A DNA stretch of 64,000 bases from Mycolicibacterium frederiksbergense (GCF_012223425.1 NZ_CP038799.1:1116001-1180000); one strand, 5' to 3'. Positions 47,157 through 57,719 are shown, counted from the stretch's first letter. Numbers and translations: made by a program. The notes: generated by a model not told the origin, from the letters alone.

Positions 47157-47724
47157 GCTCACCTCCCGTTGTGATCTGTGACTTGAGTCGTGCCAGGGCT
47201 CGGTGCTGGGCAACCCGCACCGCGCCAGGTGTACTTCCGACCGCTTCCGCGGTTTCCTCTGCGCTCATCCCGACGACGACGCGCAGGATGAGAATCTCGC
47301 GCTGCTTGTCCGGGAGGATCGACAACAGTCGCTCCATCCGGGCCGACGCATCGGCGTCGAGTGCCAGCTGTTCGGGGCCGGCCTCACCGGAGAACCGCTC
47401 CGGCACGTTTTCGGTGGGCTCGGCGCGGTTGCGCGCCGACGCCCGGTGAGCGTCGGCAAGCTTGTGCGCCGCAATGCCGTACACAAAGGCCAGGAACGGA
47501 CGCCCCTGATCCTTGTAGCGCGGCAACGCCGTGATGGCGGCCAAGCACACCTCCTGCGCAATGTCGTCTGCGGACAGACCACTTCGTTCAGCTGACCCGA
47601 TCCGTGCCCGGCAGTACCGGACGATGATCGGGCGGATGGTCTCCAAGACCACCCGAAGAGCGTCACGATCTCCCGCCACAGCATCGGCGACGACATCATC
47701 GAGACGTTCTCCCGAAATGGTCAT
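47149..47724 (-). CDS. sigD: ECF-type RNA polymerase sigma factor SigD
   Basis: 191 residues. Region 2 is LSADDIAQEVCLAAITALPR with FLAFVYGIAAHKLADAHRAS (the -10 recognition part). Region 4 is LPDKQREILILRVVVGMSAE followed by the helix-turn-helix TAEAVGSTPGAVRVAQHRAL. Its partner anti-sigma gene follows with an 8-base overlap, the standard ECF pair arrangement, and whiB3 lies close by as in M. tuberculosis. SigD controls stationary-phase and ribosome-related genes in mycobacteria (family knowledge). Confidence 0.93.
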   Translation of the reverse strand: MTISGERLDDVVADAVAGDRDALRVVLETIRPIIVRYCRARIGSAERSGLSADDIAQEVCLAAITALPRYKDQGRPFLAFVYGIAAHKLADAHRASARNRAEPTENVPERFSGEAGPEQLALDADASARMERLLSILPDKQREILILRVVVGMSAEETAEAVGSTPGAVRVAQHRALARLKSQITTGGEHA

Positions 47725-47827
47725 CGTGGTTGATCTCTCCAGCGTTACGGATGTGGCGTTCTACAGATGGGGCTGCGCGGACGTATGCGTCAGATAAACA
47801 CTAACGATCCAGATGGGGTGAATCGGC

Positions 47828-48628
47828 TCAGCGACGCGACCACACGCCGCCTCCGCGTCGCACTGTATCGGCGGCGGCGTCGCGGATGGCGACGACCTGC
47901 GAGGCAGAATGCGAGGTACTGCCGATATCGGCGAGCAGGCATCCCAGCGCCCAGCGCAGCGGGATCAGGCCGAATCGGTCCGTCTCAGCGAACGCCGCGT
48001 CGGCAACCTCGCGCGCGGCATCGAGGCGGCCGGCACAACACAGGGCGGCCGACAGCACCACCTGAGATTTGACGGCGTGGCGCGCCGAGCCCAGCGTGTC
48101 GGCGTGAGCGACGGCGCGTTCGGCGTGCGCGACGGCGGCGACGCCGTCACCGCCGGCCATCGCGAGTTCCGCGGCGACCCAGCCCAGCCGGACCGGCAGC
48201 CGCGGCGGGGCCGCGGAGTCGAGCAGCCCGCCCGCCCGCGCCAGCAGCCGGGCCGACGCCGACAGCCGCCCCACCCCCAGAGCGTCGGCGGCAAGACCCA
48301 CGAGTGCATCCACACCGGCTTCGGGATCGTCGGCGACCACCCAGGCCCGGCCGTCCCAGCCGCGCGCCGGATCGTGCCCGCCGAGCTGGCGCAGAAACGA
48401 GGCCCGGGTGCTGTGGGCCAGCGAGAGTGCCGACCCGCGCGCTCCGGCGCGGATGATCTGGTCGAGTTCGTGCAGTGCGCAGGCATAGCGGCCCTGGCCG
48501 CCGGCGGCGACGGCCCGCAGCCAGCGCTCGCACGGGGTGGTGGCCGGCGGCAGCGGCCAGAGCTGCGGTTGGGCACCGAATGCGGCGTCGGCCAAGCGGG
48601 CGTTCACGGTGGATTTCGGGCTGGCCAT
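47828..48628 (-). CDS. Conserved hypothetical, Ala-rich helical repeat protein (Rv3415c-like)
   Basis: 266 residues, almost all alpha-helical with TPR-like pairs (for example YACALHELDQIIRAG and AVAHAERAVAHADTLGSARH). No enzyme motif. Its position between sigD and whiB3 matches Rv3415c of M. tuberculosis. ATG 48628 was chosen because its N-terminus (MASPKSTVNARLADAAFG) looks genuine; the frame extends 6 codons to a TTG at 48646. A scaffold or regulatory role is possible but unproven. Confidence 0.78.
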   Translation of the reverse strand: MASPKSTVNARLADAAFGAQPQLWPLPPATTPCERWLRAVAAGGQGRYACALHELDQIIRAGARGSALSLAHSTRASFLRQLGGHDPARGWDGRAWVVADDPEAGVDALVGLAADALGVGRLSASARLLARAGGLLDSAAPPRLPVRLGWVAAELAMAGGDGVAAVAHAERAVAHADTLGSARHAVKSQVVLSAALCCAGRLDAAREVADAAFAETDRFGLIPLRWALGCLLADIGSTSHSASQVVAIRDAAADTVRRGGGVWSRR

Positions 48629-49026
48629 CGCACCGGACGCTATCAATGCCGGGGTACCGGCCTAAAAAAAGTGACCAATTCGACCTCGGTTAACAATTGA
48701 TGGTCGGCACGTTACGAATGGATCAACGGGCTGCCGATCCGCGAAATTGCCGAATCGGCGCGAGCAGGGGAAATGCGCCCCGAAGCGCACCCCCGACGCG
48801 ATGCAAACCACCCGCCGCATTGCCCGCAAGTGAACACGATGAACGTGACGTAAATTCACGGCCTGCATTGATGCCTTTTCCCGGTGAACCTGGGTATTGA
48901 CGGCTTTTCTGTAGCCCTTCTACGTTGTGTGCACGAGATGTCATCGGCGACATGTGCTCGGTTCAGTTCCGCGACTCACGCACTTCACGCGTTTCGCGAA
49001 ATGGGTGCGACGAGAGGGGTTTTCAC
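48629..49026. other. 398-base divergent intergenic region between the Rv3415c-like gene and whiB3
   Basis: No open frame of convincing codon use. It holds the 5' regions of both genes: an A-rich patch (CTAAAAAAAGTG at about 48663), AT-richer sequence around 48690-48720 and 48850-48930, and the ribosome site GAGAGGGG before whiB3. The length implies a long leader or several promoters for whiB3. I see no SOS, CIRCE or terminator element. Confidence 0.6.
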
Positions 49027-49317
49027 ATGCCACAGCCGCAGCAACTGCCCGGACCCAACGCCGACATCTGGGATTGGCAAATGGCGGGTCATTGCCGGGG
49101 CGTCGATTCGTCGATGTTCTTCCATCCCGACGGCGAGCGTGGCCGCGCTCGCGCCCAACGCGAGATGCGCGCCAAGGAGCTGTGCCGGTCCTGCCCGGTG
49201 ATCACCCAGTGCCGCTCGCACGCTCTCTCGGTCGGCGAGCCCTACGGCATCTGGGGCGGCCTGTCCGAGTCCGAACGCGAACTGCTGCTCAAGCGCGGGA
49301 TGCGCCGCAGCGCCTGA
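49027..49317 (+). CDS. whiB3: WhiB3 redox-sensing iron-sulphur regulator
   Basis: 96 residues. The four cluster-binding cysteines are present: Cys23 (GHCRG), then C-x2-C-x5-C in LCRSCPVITQCRSH. The family turn GIWGGLSESER and the basic C-terminus KRGMRRSA follow. WhiB3 holds a [4Fe-4S] cluster and controls lipid and redox homeostasis. ATG 49027 has GAGAGGGG about 9 bases upstream. Adjacent to sigD/rsdA as in M. tuberculosis, which supports the WhiB3 assignment over other WhiB paralogues. Confidence 0.93.
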   Translation: MPQPQQLPGPNADIWDWQMAGHCRGVDSSMFFHPDGERGRARAQREMRAKELCRSCPVITQCRSHALSVGEPYGIWGGLSESERELLLKRGMRRSA

Positions 49318-49329
49318 TTCTTCGCTGCG

Positions 49330-49387
49330 CGAGCAGACACGGATGGCCTCTCAGACACACGTTTGAGGGGCCATTCGTGTCTGCTCG
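49330..49387. terminator. 24-bp stem-loop after whiB3
   Basis: CGAGCAGACACG pairs with CGTGTCTGCTCG. The stem continues through ATGGCC/GGCCAT to CTCA/TTGAG with two G-T pairs and no bulge; the loop is about ten bases. It starts 12 bases after the whiB3 stop and has no T-tract. Its outer arms resemble the hairpin at 28900-28955. Confidence 0.7.
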
Positions 49388-49423
49388 TGTAACTCGCGCG
49401 CGCCCGGCGCCGATCACATCCAT

Positions 49424-49918
49424 GTGAACTCCTTCCGGCTCGCAGGCTCCGTCGCGTTGGCGGCCGGCGCCGTCCTGACCGCAGCCCCGGCCCACGCCGC
49501 ACCGCTGCCCGGCTTCTGCGCGGCGGACGTCGTCGTCGACGGAATCTGCACTACGCGGTTGGCCTCGGTGACCACCGACGTCGTCAACGGGACGATCACC
49601 GGCACCCCGGTCGGCGGCACCGAGGCGGTCACCCTCACCGGACAAGCCGATGCATACCTGGAGTCCGACGGATTCGGTGACACCCCGCCGGAACCCGTTG
49701 CGAACTGGGACAGCACGCTGGCGCAGGTGAGCGGTCTCGACGTCTCCCCCGCCGACCCCAATTGGTACGGCAACGCCAAGGCCAAGGTCTTCCTGCCCAG
49801 GACCCTCAACGACCTGGCCACGCACTTCCCGCCCGGTAGCCTGCTCGTCCGGTTCACCGGCGACGAGGCGCAGCCGGGCGCGTTCCAGTTGGTGTCCATT
49901 CAGCCGACGCTGCGGTAG
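49424..49918 (+). CDS. Small secreted protein of unknown function
   Basis: 164 residues. A Sec signal peptide (about 1-26: RLAGSVALAAGAVLTAAPAHA, cleavage after AHA) is followed by two early Cys residues (CAADVVVDGICTTR) that may form a disulphide, and a beta-rich body ending LVRFTGDEAQPGAFQLVSI. No family recognised. GTG 49424 directly precedes the signal peptide. It may be exported to the envelope or medium. Confidence 0.72.
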   Translation: MNSFRLAGSVALAAGAVLTAAPAHAAPLPGFCAADVVVDGICTTRLASVTTDVVNGTITGTPVGGTEAVTLTGQADAYLESDGFGDTPPEPVANWDSTLAQVSGLDVSPADPNWYGNAKAKVFLPRTLNDLATHFPPGSLLVRFTGDEAQPGAFQLVSIQPTLR

Positions 49919-50027
49919 TTCCGCCGGATCACTCCTGCGGTCTCAGTGAGTGAGATCACACCTTGTTGGCCGTCCGCCCCGCGGGCCACCGTGTGCTGTC
50001 TACTCCACCGGCAGGAAGAAGTACTCC

Positions 50028-51389
50028 ATGAAGGATGCGTCCGGACCAGTCACCGCCCGCGGTCACTGGTCACGCCTCGGCAAGCTGCTCGGCATCGCCC
50101 TGCTCTCGTCGGCCATGCTCATCGGTGCCGCAATCCCGGCGGCGGCCGCCGAGTTGATGCGGGTGACGTTCGTGCGCCACGGGCAGTCCGCGGGCAATGC
50201 CTCCGGCCTGATCGACACCTCCACCCCCGGCCCCGTTCTCACACCGACGGGCCAGACCCAGTCCGAGGCCGTGGTCGGCAGGCTCGGCGTCCACAACTAC
50301 GACGGCGTCTACGCCTCGACCATGCAGCGAACCCAGCTCACCGCCGGGCCGCTCTCGAAGTACCTGCACCTGCCGATCCGGGTGCTGCCCGGCGTCCACG
50401 AGATCGAGGCGGGCGTCTTCGAGGGCACCCCGGAGAGCGAGGCCGCCAACGGATACGGCCGGTATCCGCTGGCCTGGGCGTTGCAGGGCAACCGTGATCT
50501 GCGCATCCCCGGTTCCATCGACGGCCACGAGTTCGACGCCCGCATGGACGGTTCGCTGCAGGAGATCTACGACAACGGCGACCGCAACGCCGTCGTCTTC
50601 TCCCACGGCGGGGCCATCATGTTCTGGACCATGATGAACGCCACGAACCTGACGATGGAACAGAAGCTGGACCTGCTGCGCTACGCCCCGCTGAGCAACA
50701 CGAATTACGTTGTCGTCGAGGGCAATCCGGTAGACGGATGGAAGCTGGTGGACTGGAACGGACAGAAGTTCGCGCCCGAGGCCACGCTGGCCGCCGAGGT
50801 ACGTCTGCAGCTGCGGACCCTGCAGCGCCAGCTGTCCGGTGCCGTGACACAGGTGGTGGCGTCGTTCGCGACGCTGAACCCGGCAAAGGTGCTCGCCGCG
50901 ATCGCCGCGAGCTTCTCCGACACCGTCGTGTCCATCGCCAAGTTCGCCGGCGCGGTGAACCACAAGCTCGCCACCGAGTGGGCCGACAAGACCGAGCCGA
51001 GCCCGACGGTGCAGAGCCTCGCGACGGCCGCCGTCGCACCTGCGGCCGAACAGGACGCTCCCGCGAGCGAGGCCAAGACGGTGGTGGCGGATCGGCAGAC
51101 CTCGAAAATGACTGTCCCGGCTGACAGTTCCGCGTCCGTCGAGCAGGCCCCGAAGGCAGCGACGGTCGCCTCGGAGTCGGTCACCGAGGAGGTCACGCCC
51201 GGCGCTGAATCGGAGACCCCGGCCGAGGCCGTAGCCCCCGAAGCCCCGGAGATCGGCGCGGTCGAGGTGCCCATGACGACCACACCGGCCAAGGCGCCGC
51301 GGGCGGCCAAGTCGGCGGCCAGCGGTGCGACCACCGCCAAGAAGGCCGGCAACCCGCGGGCCAAAGCCGGCGCGAACAGCGCCGGCTGA
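50028..51389 (+). CDS. Secreted histidine phosphatase (phosphoglycerate-mutase-like) with Ala/Pro-rich tail
   Basis: 453 residues. The signal peptide (about 16-43: LLGIALLSSAMLIGAAIPAAAA) is followed directly by the histidine-phosphatase motif VTFVRHGQSAGNA with nucleophile His51. The partner catalytic region VFSHGGAIMFWTMM supplies the second His and HEIEAGVFEG the acidic residue. After the about 230-residue domain comes a helical stretch and a low-complexity Ala/Thr/Glu/Pro tail (about 330-453) ending in a basic Lys/Arg/Ala part. AGGAAG precedes ATG 50028. Substrate unknown; an exported phosphatase of cell-wall metabolites is possible. Confidence 0.85.
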   Translation: MKDASGPVTARGHWSRLGKLLGIALLSSAMLIGAAIPAAAAELMRVTFVRHGQSAGNASGLIDTSTPGPVLTPTGQTQSEAVVGRLGVHNYDGVYASTMQRTQLTAGPLSKYLHLPIRVLPGVHEIEAGVFEGTPESEAANGYGRYPLAWALQGNRDLRIPGSIDGHEFDARMDGSLQEIYDNGDRNAVVFSHGGAIMFWTMMNATNLTMEQKLDLLRYAPLSNTNYVVVEGNPVDGWKLVDWNGQKFAPEATLAAEVRLQLRTLQRQLSGAVTQVVASFATLNPAKVLAAIAASFSDTVVSIAKFAGAVNHKLATEWADKTEPSPTVQSLATAAVAPAAEQDAPASEAKTVVADRQTSKMTVPADSSASVEQAPKAATVASESVTEEVTPGAESETPAEAVAPEAPEIGAVEVPMTTTPAKAPRAAKSAASGATTAKKAGNPRAKAGANSAG

Positions 51390-51404
51390 CCTGTCCGGCG
51401 CGAT

Positions 51405-51442
51405 GAGATTCCCTGTCGTCGATGCCGACGGCAGGGAATCTC
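51405..51442 (+). terminator. Stem-loop after the secreted phosphatase gene
   Basis: GAGATTCCCTG pairs with CAGGGAATCTC (11 bp) and the inner part is partly paired. It lies 15 bases after the stop and before the IclR promoter. There is no clear T-tract. Confidence 0.65.
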
Positions 51443-51465
51443 CGTGTCAGAACGGGGCGGCTCGC

Positions 51466-51471
51466 TACAGT
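51466..51471 (+). promoter_or_regulatory. -10 hexamer TACAGT for leaderless IclR gene
   Basis: TACAGT is followed by six bases (GACACC) and GTG 51478, with no ribosome site. Confidence 0.55.
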
Positions 51472-51477
51472 GACACC

Positions 51478-52320
51478 GTGCCGCGGGGTGACAGTACGAC
51501 CAGTGCTCCCGCCTCGATGGTCGCGCGGGTGGCCCTGATCGTGAACGCTTTCGACCGGGCGGGCGCCGTGCTGCGTCTGGACCAGGTGGCCGAGCGCACC
51601 GGTCTGCCGCGCTCCTCCACGCACCGCATCCTCAACCAGCTGCATGACGCCGGCCTACTGCAGCACACCCCCGACGGATACTCCTTGGCCGCATCGGCAT
51701 TGCCTGCCGCGGGAGCCATCGACCATGCGCAGCTGCGCAGCATCGCCTCACCGGTGCTGGAACGCCTGCACGCCGATACCGCGCTCGTCGTGCACCTCGG
51801 GGTGCTGGCCGGCGCCGATGTGGTCTATCTCGACAAGGTGGCCGGCGGCGGTGGTGCCGCGGTACCGACCCGGGTCGGCGGCCGGACACCCGCACACGCC
51901 AGCGCGCTGGGCAAGACGATGCTTGCGCGCCTGCGCGCCGAGGACATCGACAAGACCCTGGACAAGCAGCTGCGCAAGTGCACCCCATCGACGATTGCCG
52001 ACCTGCCCACCCTGCATCAGGAATTGGCCAGGATCAGGTCGCGGCGTGGAATCGCCTACGACGAACAGGAACTCGCGGTGGGCCTGTCCAGCGTCGCCGC
52101 CCCGATCACGATGTCGGGCACCGAGGTGGCCGGGCTCTCGCTCACCGGGGCGGTGCCCGCGCAGCATCTGGTGCGGGTCGCGCCGTTTCTGTCACGCTCC
52201 GCCAACGGCATCTCCGGGCGGCTCGGCAGCGCCGCCACCGAACACGCCGATATCGAGACCGTGACCGACGACATGCTGTCGCGGGTGTTGCGCACGCTGG
52301 CCTCCGACGCGTGGGTGTGA
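51478..52320 (+). CDS. IclR-family transcriptional regulator
   Basis: 280 residues. The N-terminal winged helix (about 20-75; LDQVAERTGLPRSSTHRILN) is followed by the IclR effector domain (about 90-270; LGKTMLARL, IRSRRGIAYDEQELAVGLSS and VAAPI motifs). GTG 51478 gives a normal N-terminus and has a -10 hexamer six bases upstream; the open frame upstream crosses a terminator. It ends 7 bases before the stop of the convergent acyl-CoA-dehydrogenase-like gene, which it may control; IclR proteins usually sense small organic acids. Confidence 0.88.
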   Translation: MPRGDSTTSAPASMVARVALIVNAFDRAGAVLRLDQVAERTGLPRSSTHRILNQLHDAGLLQHTPDGYSLAASALPAAGAIDHAQLRSIASPVLERLHADTALVVHLGVLAGADVVYLDKVAGGGGAAVPTRVGGRTPAHASALGKTMLARLRAEDIDKTLDKQLRKCTPSTIADLPTLHQELARIRSRRGIAYDEQELAVGLSSVAAPITMSGTEVAGLSLTGAVPAQHLVRVAPFLSRSANGISGRLGSAATEHADIETVTDDMLSRVLRTLASDAWV

Positions 52321-52327
52321 GCGGCCC

Positions 52328-53416
52328 TCACCAGATCAGATCATCGACGGCGATGCCCACCGAGTGCCGGCCCACCACCGTCAGCACCTGCTCGACGTTA
52401 CTGGCCACGTGCATGCGCGCGGTCTGGACGTCCCGCCAGATCCGTTCCAGCAGTGGCTCGTCGGGCTCGATACCCGCGTCATCGACGACTACCTCGACGG
52501 CGCGCAACGCACGATCGGCGGCCATCACCTGATCGCGCCTGGTCCGCAGCATCAACTCGGCATCCGGATACCGTTCGCCGCGAACACAATCGAGTTGTTC
52601 GGCGACATTGCGTCGGATCTGCATCATCGACAGTTCGACATCGGCGCGGGCCGTCACATGCGCGTCCGACGCTGCGTGGAGCGCACGGTGGGCCGCGCCG
52701 AGCAACGGCATCGTCCCGGCCAGCGTATAGAGCGTCGGCTGAGGCAACCGCTGCAGCGCGGGCAGCGCCGCATCGGGCACCATGTCGAGCCAGCTGAACG
52801 CCCGGTACTCCGGGACGAAGGTATCGGTGACGATGACATCGTCTGCGCCGATTCCTCTCAGCCCCAGACCGTTCCAGGTGGGTTGCACGGTGTAGTCACC
52901 GCGCGGGACCAGCACCGCCATGAAGTCCTGTGCCGCGCCGTCGGCGCCGACCTTCAGCGCCGCCACGCTCAACCAGGACGCGTAGGGCGCTCCCGTGCAC
53001 CGTGCCCAACGGCCGCTGAGCCGAAAGCCCCCGGGCACCCGCTCCAACCGTCCGGTGGGCGCATAGGATGAGCACAGCAGGGCCCGCGGATCCGCGCCCC
53101 AGATCTCCCGGAGCACCCGCACGTCACGCACCGACAGCCCCCAGTTGTTGACCGCGAGCCAACCGGCCAGCCAGCCCGTCGACATGCACGCCGAGGACAG
53201 CTCCCGGGTCGCCGTCAGGTAGATATCGGGGTCGGCGTCCAGGCCACCGAAGTCCGGCGGCTGCAGCAGCGCAAAGTATCCGGCGTCGTGCAGCAGGGTG
53301 ATCACCGCGCGGTCGACCACACCCGTGCGATCGACCTCAGCGGCGGCCGCGGCGACCTCGGGGAGCAGATCCCGGACGGAACTGAGTACAGACTGCGACG
53401 TACTCCCCCTCGTCAT
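52328..53416 (-). CDS. Acyl-CoA-dehydrogenase-fold flavin monooxygenase-like protein (HsaA-like)
   Basis: 362 residues. N-terminal helices (LLPEVAAAAAEVDRTGVVDR, then LHDAGYFALLQPPDFGG), a middle beta domain (GGFRLSGRWARCTGAPYASW, then VLVPRGDYTVQPTWNGLGLR and GIGADDVIVTDTFVPEYRAF) and a C-terminal helical bundle. This is the pattern of two-component FMNH2-dependent hydroxylases such as HsaA, which share the acyl-CoA dehydrogenase fold. It would need a separate flavin reductase, and none is adjacent. ATG 53416 is taken as start; a TTG at 53431, 8 bases after TATACA, is an alternative. Confidence 0.78.
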   Translation of the reverse strand: MTRGSTSQSVLSSVRDLLPEVAAAAAEVDRTGVVDRAVITLLHDAGYFALLQPPDFGGLDADPDIYLTATRELSSACMSTGWLAGWLAVNNWGLSVRDVRVLREIWGADPRALLCSSYAPTGRLERVPGGFRLSGRWARCTGAPYASWLSVAALKVGADGAAQDFMAVLVPRGDYTVQPTWNGLGLRGIGADDVIVTDTFVPEYRAFSWLDMVPDAALPALQRLPQPTLYTLAGTMPLLGAAHRALHAASDAHVTARADVELSMMQIRRNVAEQLDCVRGERYPDAELMLRTRRDQVMAADRALRAVEVVVDDAGIEPDEPLLERIWRDVQTARMHVASNVEQVLTVVGRHSVGIAVDDLIW

Positions 53417-53473
53417 CGTGTCGGCGTGCAACGATCGTGTGTATATCAGTCCCCGTCACCGCTGGAGGTGGGT

Positions 53474-54319
53474 ATGTCGCAATCGGCCGTTCGCGACAGC
53501 GTCGACGGTTCGCGCGCATACCGCTTGACCCAACCCTCGGCGCACGACGGCCTCGGGCTGGCACCAGACGAATTAATCCGGGCGGTAGGTGAAATCGCGG
53601 TCAGCGATGGATCACTCGGCTGGCTGGCCGGCAGCTACGGTATCGCCGCGCTGGCGCTCGCGCCCGCGGTGGCCGACGACGTGTGGGGTGCCCGTCCGGA
53701 CGCGGTGGTGACCGCCGGGCACCGCGGATCGGCCGTGGTGGCGCAGGGTCGGCTGACAGGGCGCTGGGGGTCGGTCGTCGGCGCGGAGCATGCGGATTGG
53801 TTTCTGCTCTCCTGCGATGGCGCGTATGTACTGCTCCCTCGGAGGCGCGTCGATGTCGCCGTCCACGCCCGGCCCGCCGCCCTTCCCGGTGCGGGGATCG
53901 GCGACGTGACGGTCGCCGACATCGCGGTCGACGACCGCGACCCCGCTGTGGCCGACCGCGTGGTGGCCGCGGCAGCGGCGGCCTCCGTCGTGGTGGGATC
54001 GGCCCTGGGCGGGTGGCGCCGGCACGTCGATCAGGTGCGGGCCCGGCTGGCAATCTCCTACGGCGGTGACGAGATCGCCGATGAGGCGGCCGCCCAGATC
54101 GCCCGCACCGCATCGGATCTCGACGCGTCACGGTTGCAGATCGCGACGGCGGGATTCACCGGAGGCACCGCGCCGTTCGCACAGGCGATCTCCCGGGCCC
54201 GCGGCGCGGCGGACCGCCTGATGGCCGGCAGCCGGCACGCACTCGACGCCTCGGACCCGGTGACCGCCGCCTGGCGCGATGTGCATGCGGGCTGCCGGCT
54301 GGCCGCCGCGGTCATGTGA
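53474..54319 (+). CDS. Shortened acyl-CoA-dehydrogenase-fold protein
   Basis: 281 residues. It shows the middle part of the HsaA-like fold (ELIRAVGEIAVSDGSLGWLA, GRLTGRWGSVVGAEHADWFL) and a helical C-terminus (LGGWRRHVDQVRARLAISYG). It is about 80-100 residues shorter than the divergent neighbour because the N-terminal helical part is reduced and the beta domain is short. GGAGG lies 5 bases before ATG 53474, so the short N-terminus looks genuine. It could be a non-catalytic partner of the neighbour or a degenerate flavoprotein. The two genes diverge from a 57-base promoter region. Confidence 0.72.
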   Translation: MSQSAVRDSVDGSRAYRLTQPSAHDGLGLAPDELIRAVGEIAVSDGSLGWLAGSYGIAALALAPAVADDVWGARPDAVVTAGHRGSAVVAQGRLTGRWGSVVGAEHADWFLLSCDGAYVLLPRRRVDVAVHARPAALPGAGIGDVTVADIAVDDRDPAVADRVVAAAAAASVVVGSALGGWRRHVDQVRARLAISYGGDEIADEAAAQIARTASDLDASRLQIATAGFTGGTAPFAQAISRARGAADRLMAGSRHALDASDPVTAAWRDVHAGCRLAAAVM

Positions 54320-54340
54320 TGGGAGGGCTCGCGGCCCTGC

Positions 54341-54384
54341 AACGAAAACACCCCCGGCCCAACAGGACCGGGGGTGTTCTCGTT
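54341..54384. terminator. Bidirectional terminator before groEL1 end
   Basis: AACACCCCCGG pairs with CCGGGGGTGTT and, after one mismatch, outer bases AACGA pair with TCGTT. The loop is ten bases. It fills the gap between the convergent flavoprotein gene and groEL1. Confidence 0.75.
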
Positions 54385-54391
54385 GTACTGA

Positions 54392-56080
<1,689 letters not shown>

Positions 56081-56116
56081 TCAAAGGCGGGGACATCCGG
56101 GGCGGTACACGAGTGC

Positions 56117-56416
56117 TTACTTGTTGACGACAGCCAGCACGTCACGCGCGGAGAGGATCAGGTACTCCTCGCCGCCGTACTTGATCTCGGTGCCGCCGTA
56201 CTTGCTGTAGATGACGGTGTCGCCTTCGGCAACGTCCAGGGGGATCCGCTTCTCGCCATCCTCATCCCAGCGGCCGGGGCCAACTGCGACGACGGTGCCT
56301 TCTTGCGGCTTTTCCTTGGCGGTGTCGGGGATGACCAGACCGGAAGCGGTCGTGGTCTCGGCCTCGTTGGCCTGTACGAGGATCTTGTCCTCGAGTGGCT
56401 TGATGTTGACTGCCAC
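56117..56416 (-). CDS. groES: 10-kDa co-chaperonin GroES
   Basis: 99 residues. Typical GroES beta-barrel with the mobile loop [20 protein letters not shown] and the roof [17 protein letters not shown]. It caps the GroEL ring during protein folding. GTG 56416 gives the normal N-terminus ([13 protein letters not shown]) and has GGAGGG 8 bases upstream. First gene of the operon, 136 bases downstream of a CIRCE operator. Confidence 0.97.
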   Translation of the reverse strand: MAVNIKPLEDKILVQANEAETTTASGLVIPDTAKEKPQEGTVVAVGPGRWDEDGEKRIPLDVAEGDTVIYSKYGGTEIKYGGEEYLILSARDVLAVVNK

Positions 56417-56552
56417 GATGGGAGCCCTCCACTTTGTTGGGTATAGGAGTCCGGATTGCGTCCGGGTCCTCATGGTTTTCAGGTGTTCGGCCTGCGCCCG
56501 TACCTATGCTCCGTCGTCGCGGGTGCCGGTGCTGCGGTTGGTCGCGTGCCAC

Positions 56553-56579
56553 CTAGCACTCTATACATGAGAGTGCTAG
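56553..56579. promoter_or_regulatory. CIRCE operator (HrcA binding site) of groES-groEL1
   Basis: CTAGCACTC-N9-GAGTGCTAG is a perfect inverted repeat matching the CIRCE consensus TTAGCACTC-N9-GAGTGCTAA except for the outermost base of each arm. Located upstream of groES as expected for HrcA heat-shock control. Confidence 0.93.
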
Positions 56580-56696
56580 CACTCAAGGTCGGGTTGTGCA
56601 GATCCCGATCCGCGGCCGCTACCCGTCGTGTGTGCGCCAACCATCAGGTGATCGAAAGACATCCCGACCATCGCGGCGTGGACTTGTCGTGGCTGC

Positions 56697-57719
56697 TCAT
56701 GCCACCTGACCCGTGACCACCGGCAAACCCGGATCGGTGGCCGAATCCAGCCCCGAGGCCGGCGCACCGGCAGCGATCAGGTGCGCCGCGAACGACGCGA
56801 TCATCGCGCCGTTGTCGGTGCACAACCGCGGCCGCGGCACCCGCAGCGTCAACCCCGCAGCGGCGCAGCGCTGCTCGGCGAGTTCACGCACCCGCGAGTT
56901 GGCGGCCACCCCGCCGGCGATCAGCAGGGTCGACACCCCCAGATCGGTGGCGGCACGCACGGCCTTGGCGGTCAGCACATCGGCGACGGCCTCCTGGAAC
57001 CCGGCTGCCACATCGGCGCGCGCCGCATCGGGATGCCGCTCCAGGTGGCGGGCGACGGCGGTCTTGAGTCCGGAGAAGCTGAAGACATACGGCGCATCGC
57101 GCGGCCCGGTCATCCCGCGCGGGAACACGATCGCATCGCGATCACCGGTGCGGGCCAGGTCGTCCAGCGGTTTGCCACCGGGATAGCCGAGGCCGAGCAG
57201 CCGGGCCACCTTGTCGTAGGCCTCCCCCGCCGCGTCATCGACGGTGCTGCCCAGTTCGACGATCGGCTCACCGAGTGAGCGCACATGCAGCAAGTTGGTG
57301 TGACCACCGGACACCAGCAACCCCACGCATTCGGGCAGCGGGCCATGGTCGTAGACATCGGCGGCCAGGTGCCCGCCGAGGTGGTTGACCGCGTAGAACG
57401 GCACTTCCCAGGCGGCCGAATACGCCTTGGCGGCAGCGACTCCCACCAGCAGAGCGCCCGCCAGCCCGGGCCCGATGGTGGCGGCGACGACATCGGGGCG
57501 GGTGATGCCCGCGGTGTCCAGGGCACGGCGCATGGTCGGACCGAGCGCCTCCAGGTGCGCCCGGGACGCGATCTCGGGCACCACTCCGCCGAAGCGCGCA
57601 TGCTCATCGACGCTGGAGGCCACCTCGTCGGCCAGCAGAGTGACGGTCCCGTCGTCGTCGAGCCGTGCGATACCGACTCCGGTTTCGTCACAGGAACTTT
57701 CGATGGCCAGGATGATCAT
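56697..57719 (-). CDS. tsaD: tRNA t6A37 threonylcarbamoyltransferase TsaD (Gcp)
   Basis: 340 residues. ASKHA-fold: [14 protein letters not shown] at the N-terminus, the metal-binding [11 protein letters not shown] (H-x4-H-like), [21 protein letters not shown] and [13 protein letters not shown]. It transfers threonylcarbamoyl to A37 of ANN-decoding tRNAs together with TsaB and TsaE, encoded just upstream. ATG 57719 overlaps the rimI stop by 4 bases. Confidence 0.96.
   Translation of the reverse strand: MIILAIESSCDETGVGIARLDDDGTVTLLADEVASSVDEHARFGGVVPEIASRAHLEALGPTMRRALDTAGITRPDVVAATIGPGLAGALLVGVAAAKAYSAAWEVPFYAVNHLGGHLAADVYDHGPLPECVGLLVSGGHTNLLHVRSLGEPIVELGSTVDDAAGEAYDKVARLLGLGYPGGKPLDDLARTGDRDAIVFPRGMTGPRDAPYVFSFSGLKTAVARHLERHPDAARADVAAGFQEAVADVLTAKAVRAATDLGVSTLLIAGGVAANSRVRELAEQRCAAAGLTLRVPRPRLCTDNGAMIASFAAHLIAAGAPASGLDSATDPGLPVVTGQVA

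Noticed and set aside
56571..56586. HAIR element (HspR site) next to CIRCE
   Set aside because: Only one ACTCAAG half-site is present; the partner CTTGAGT at the right spacing is missing.
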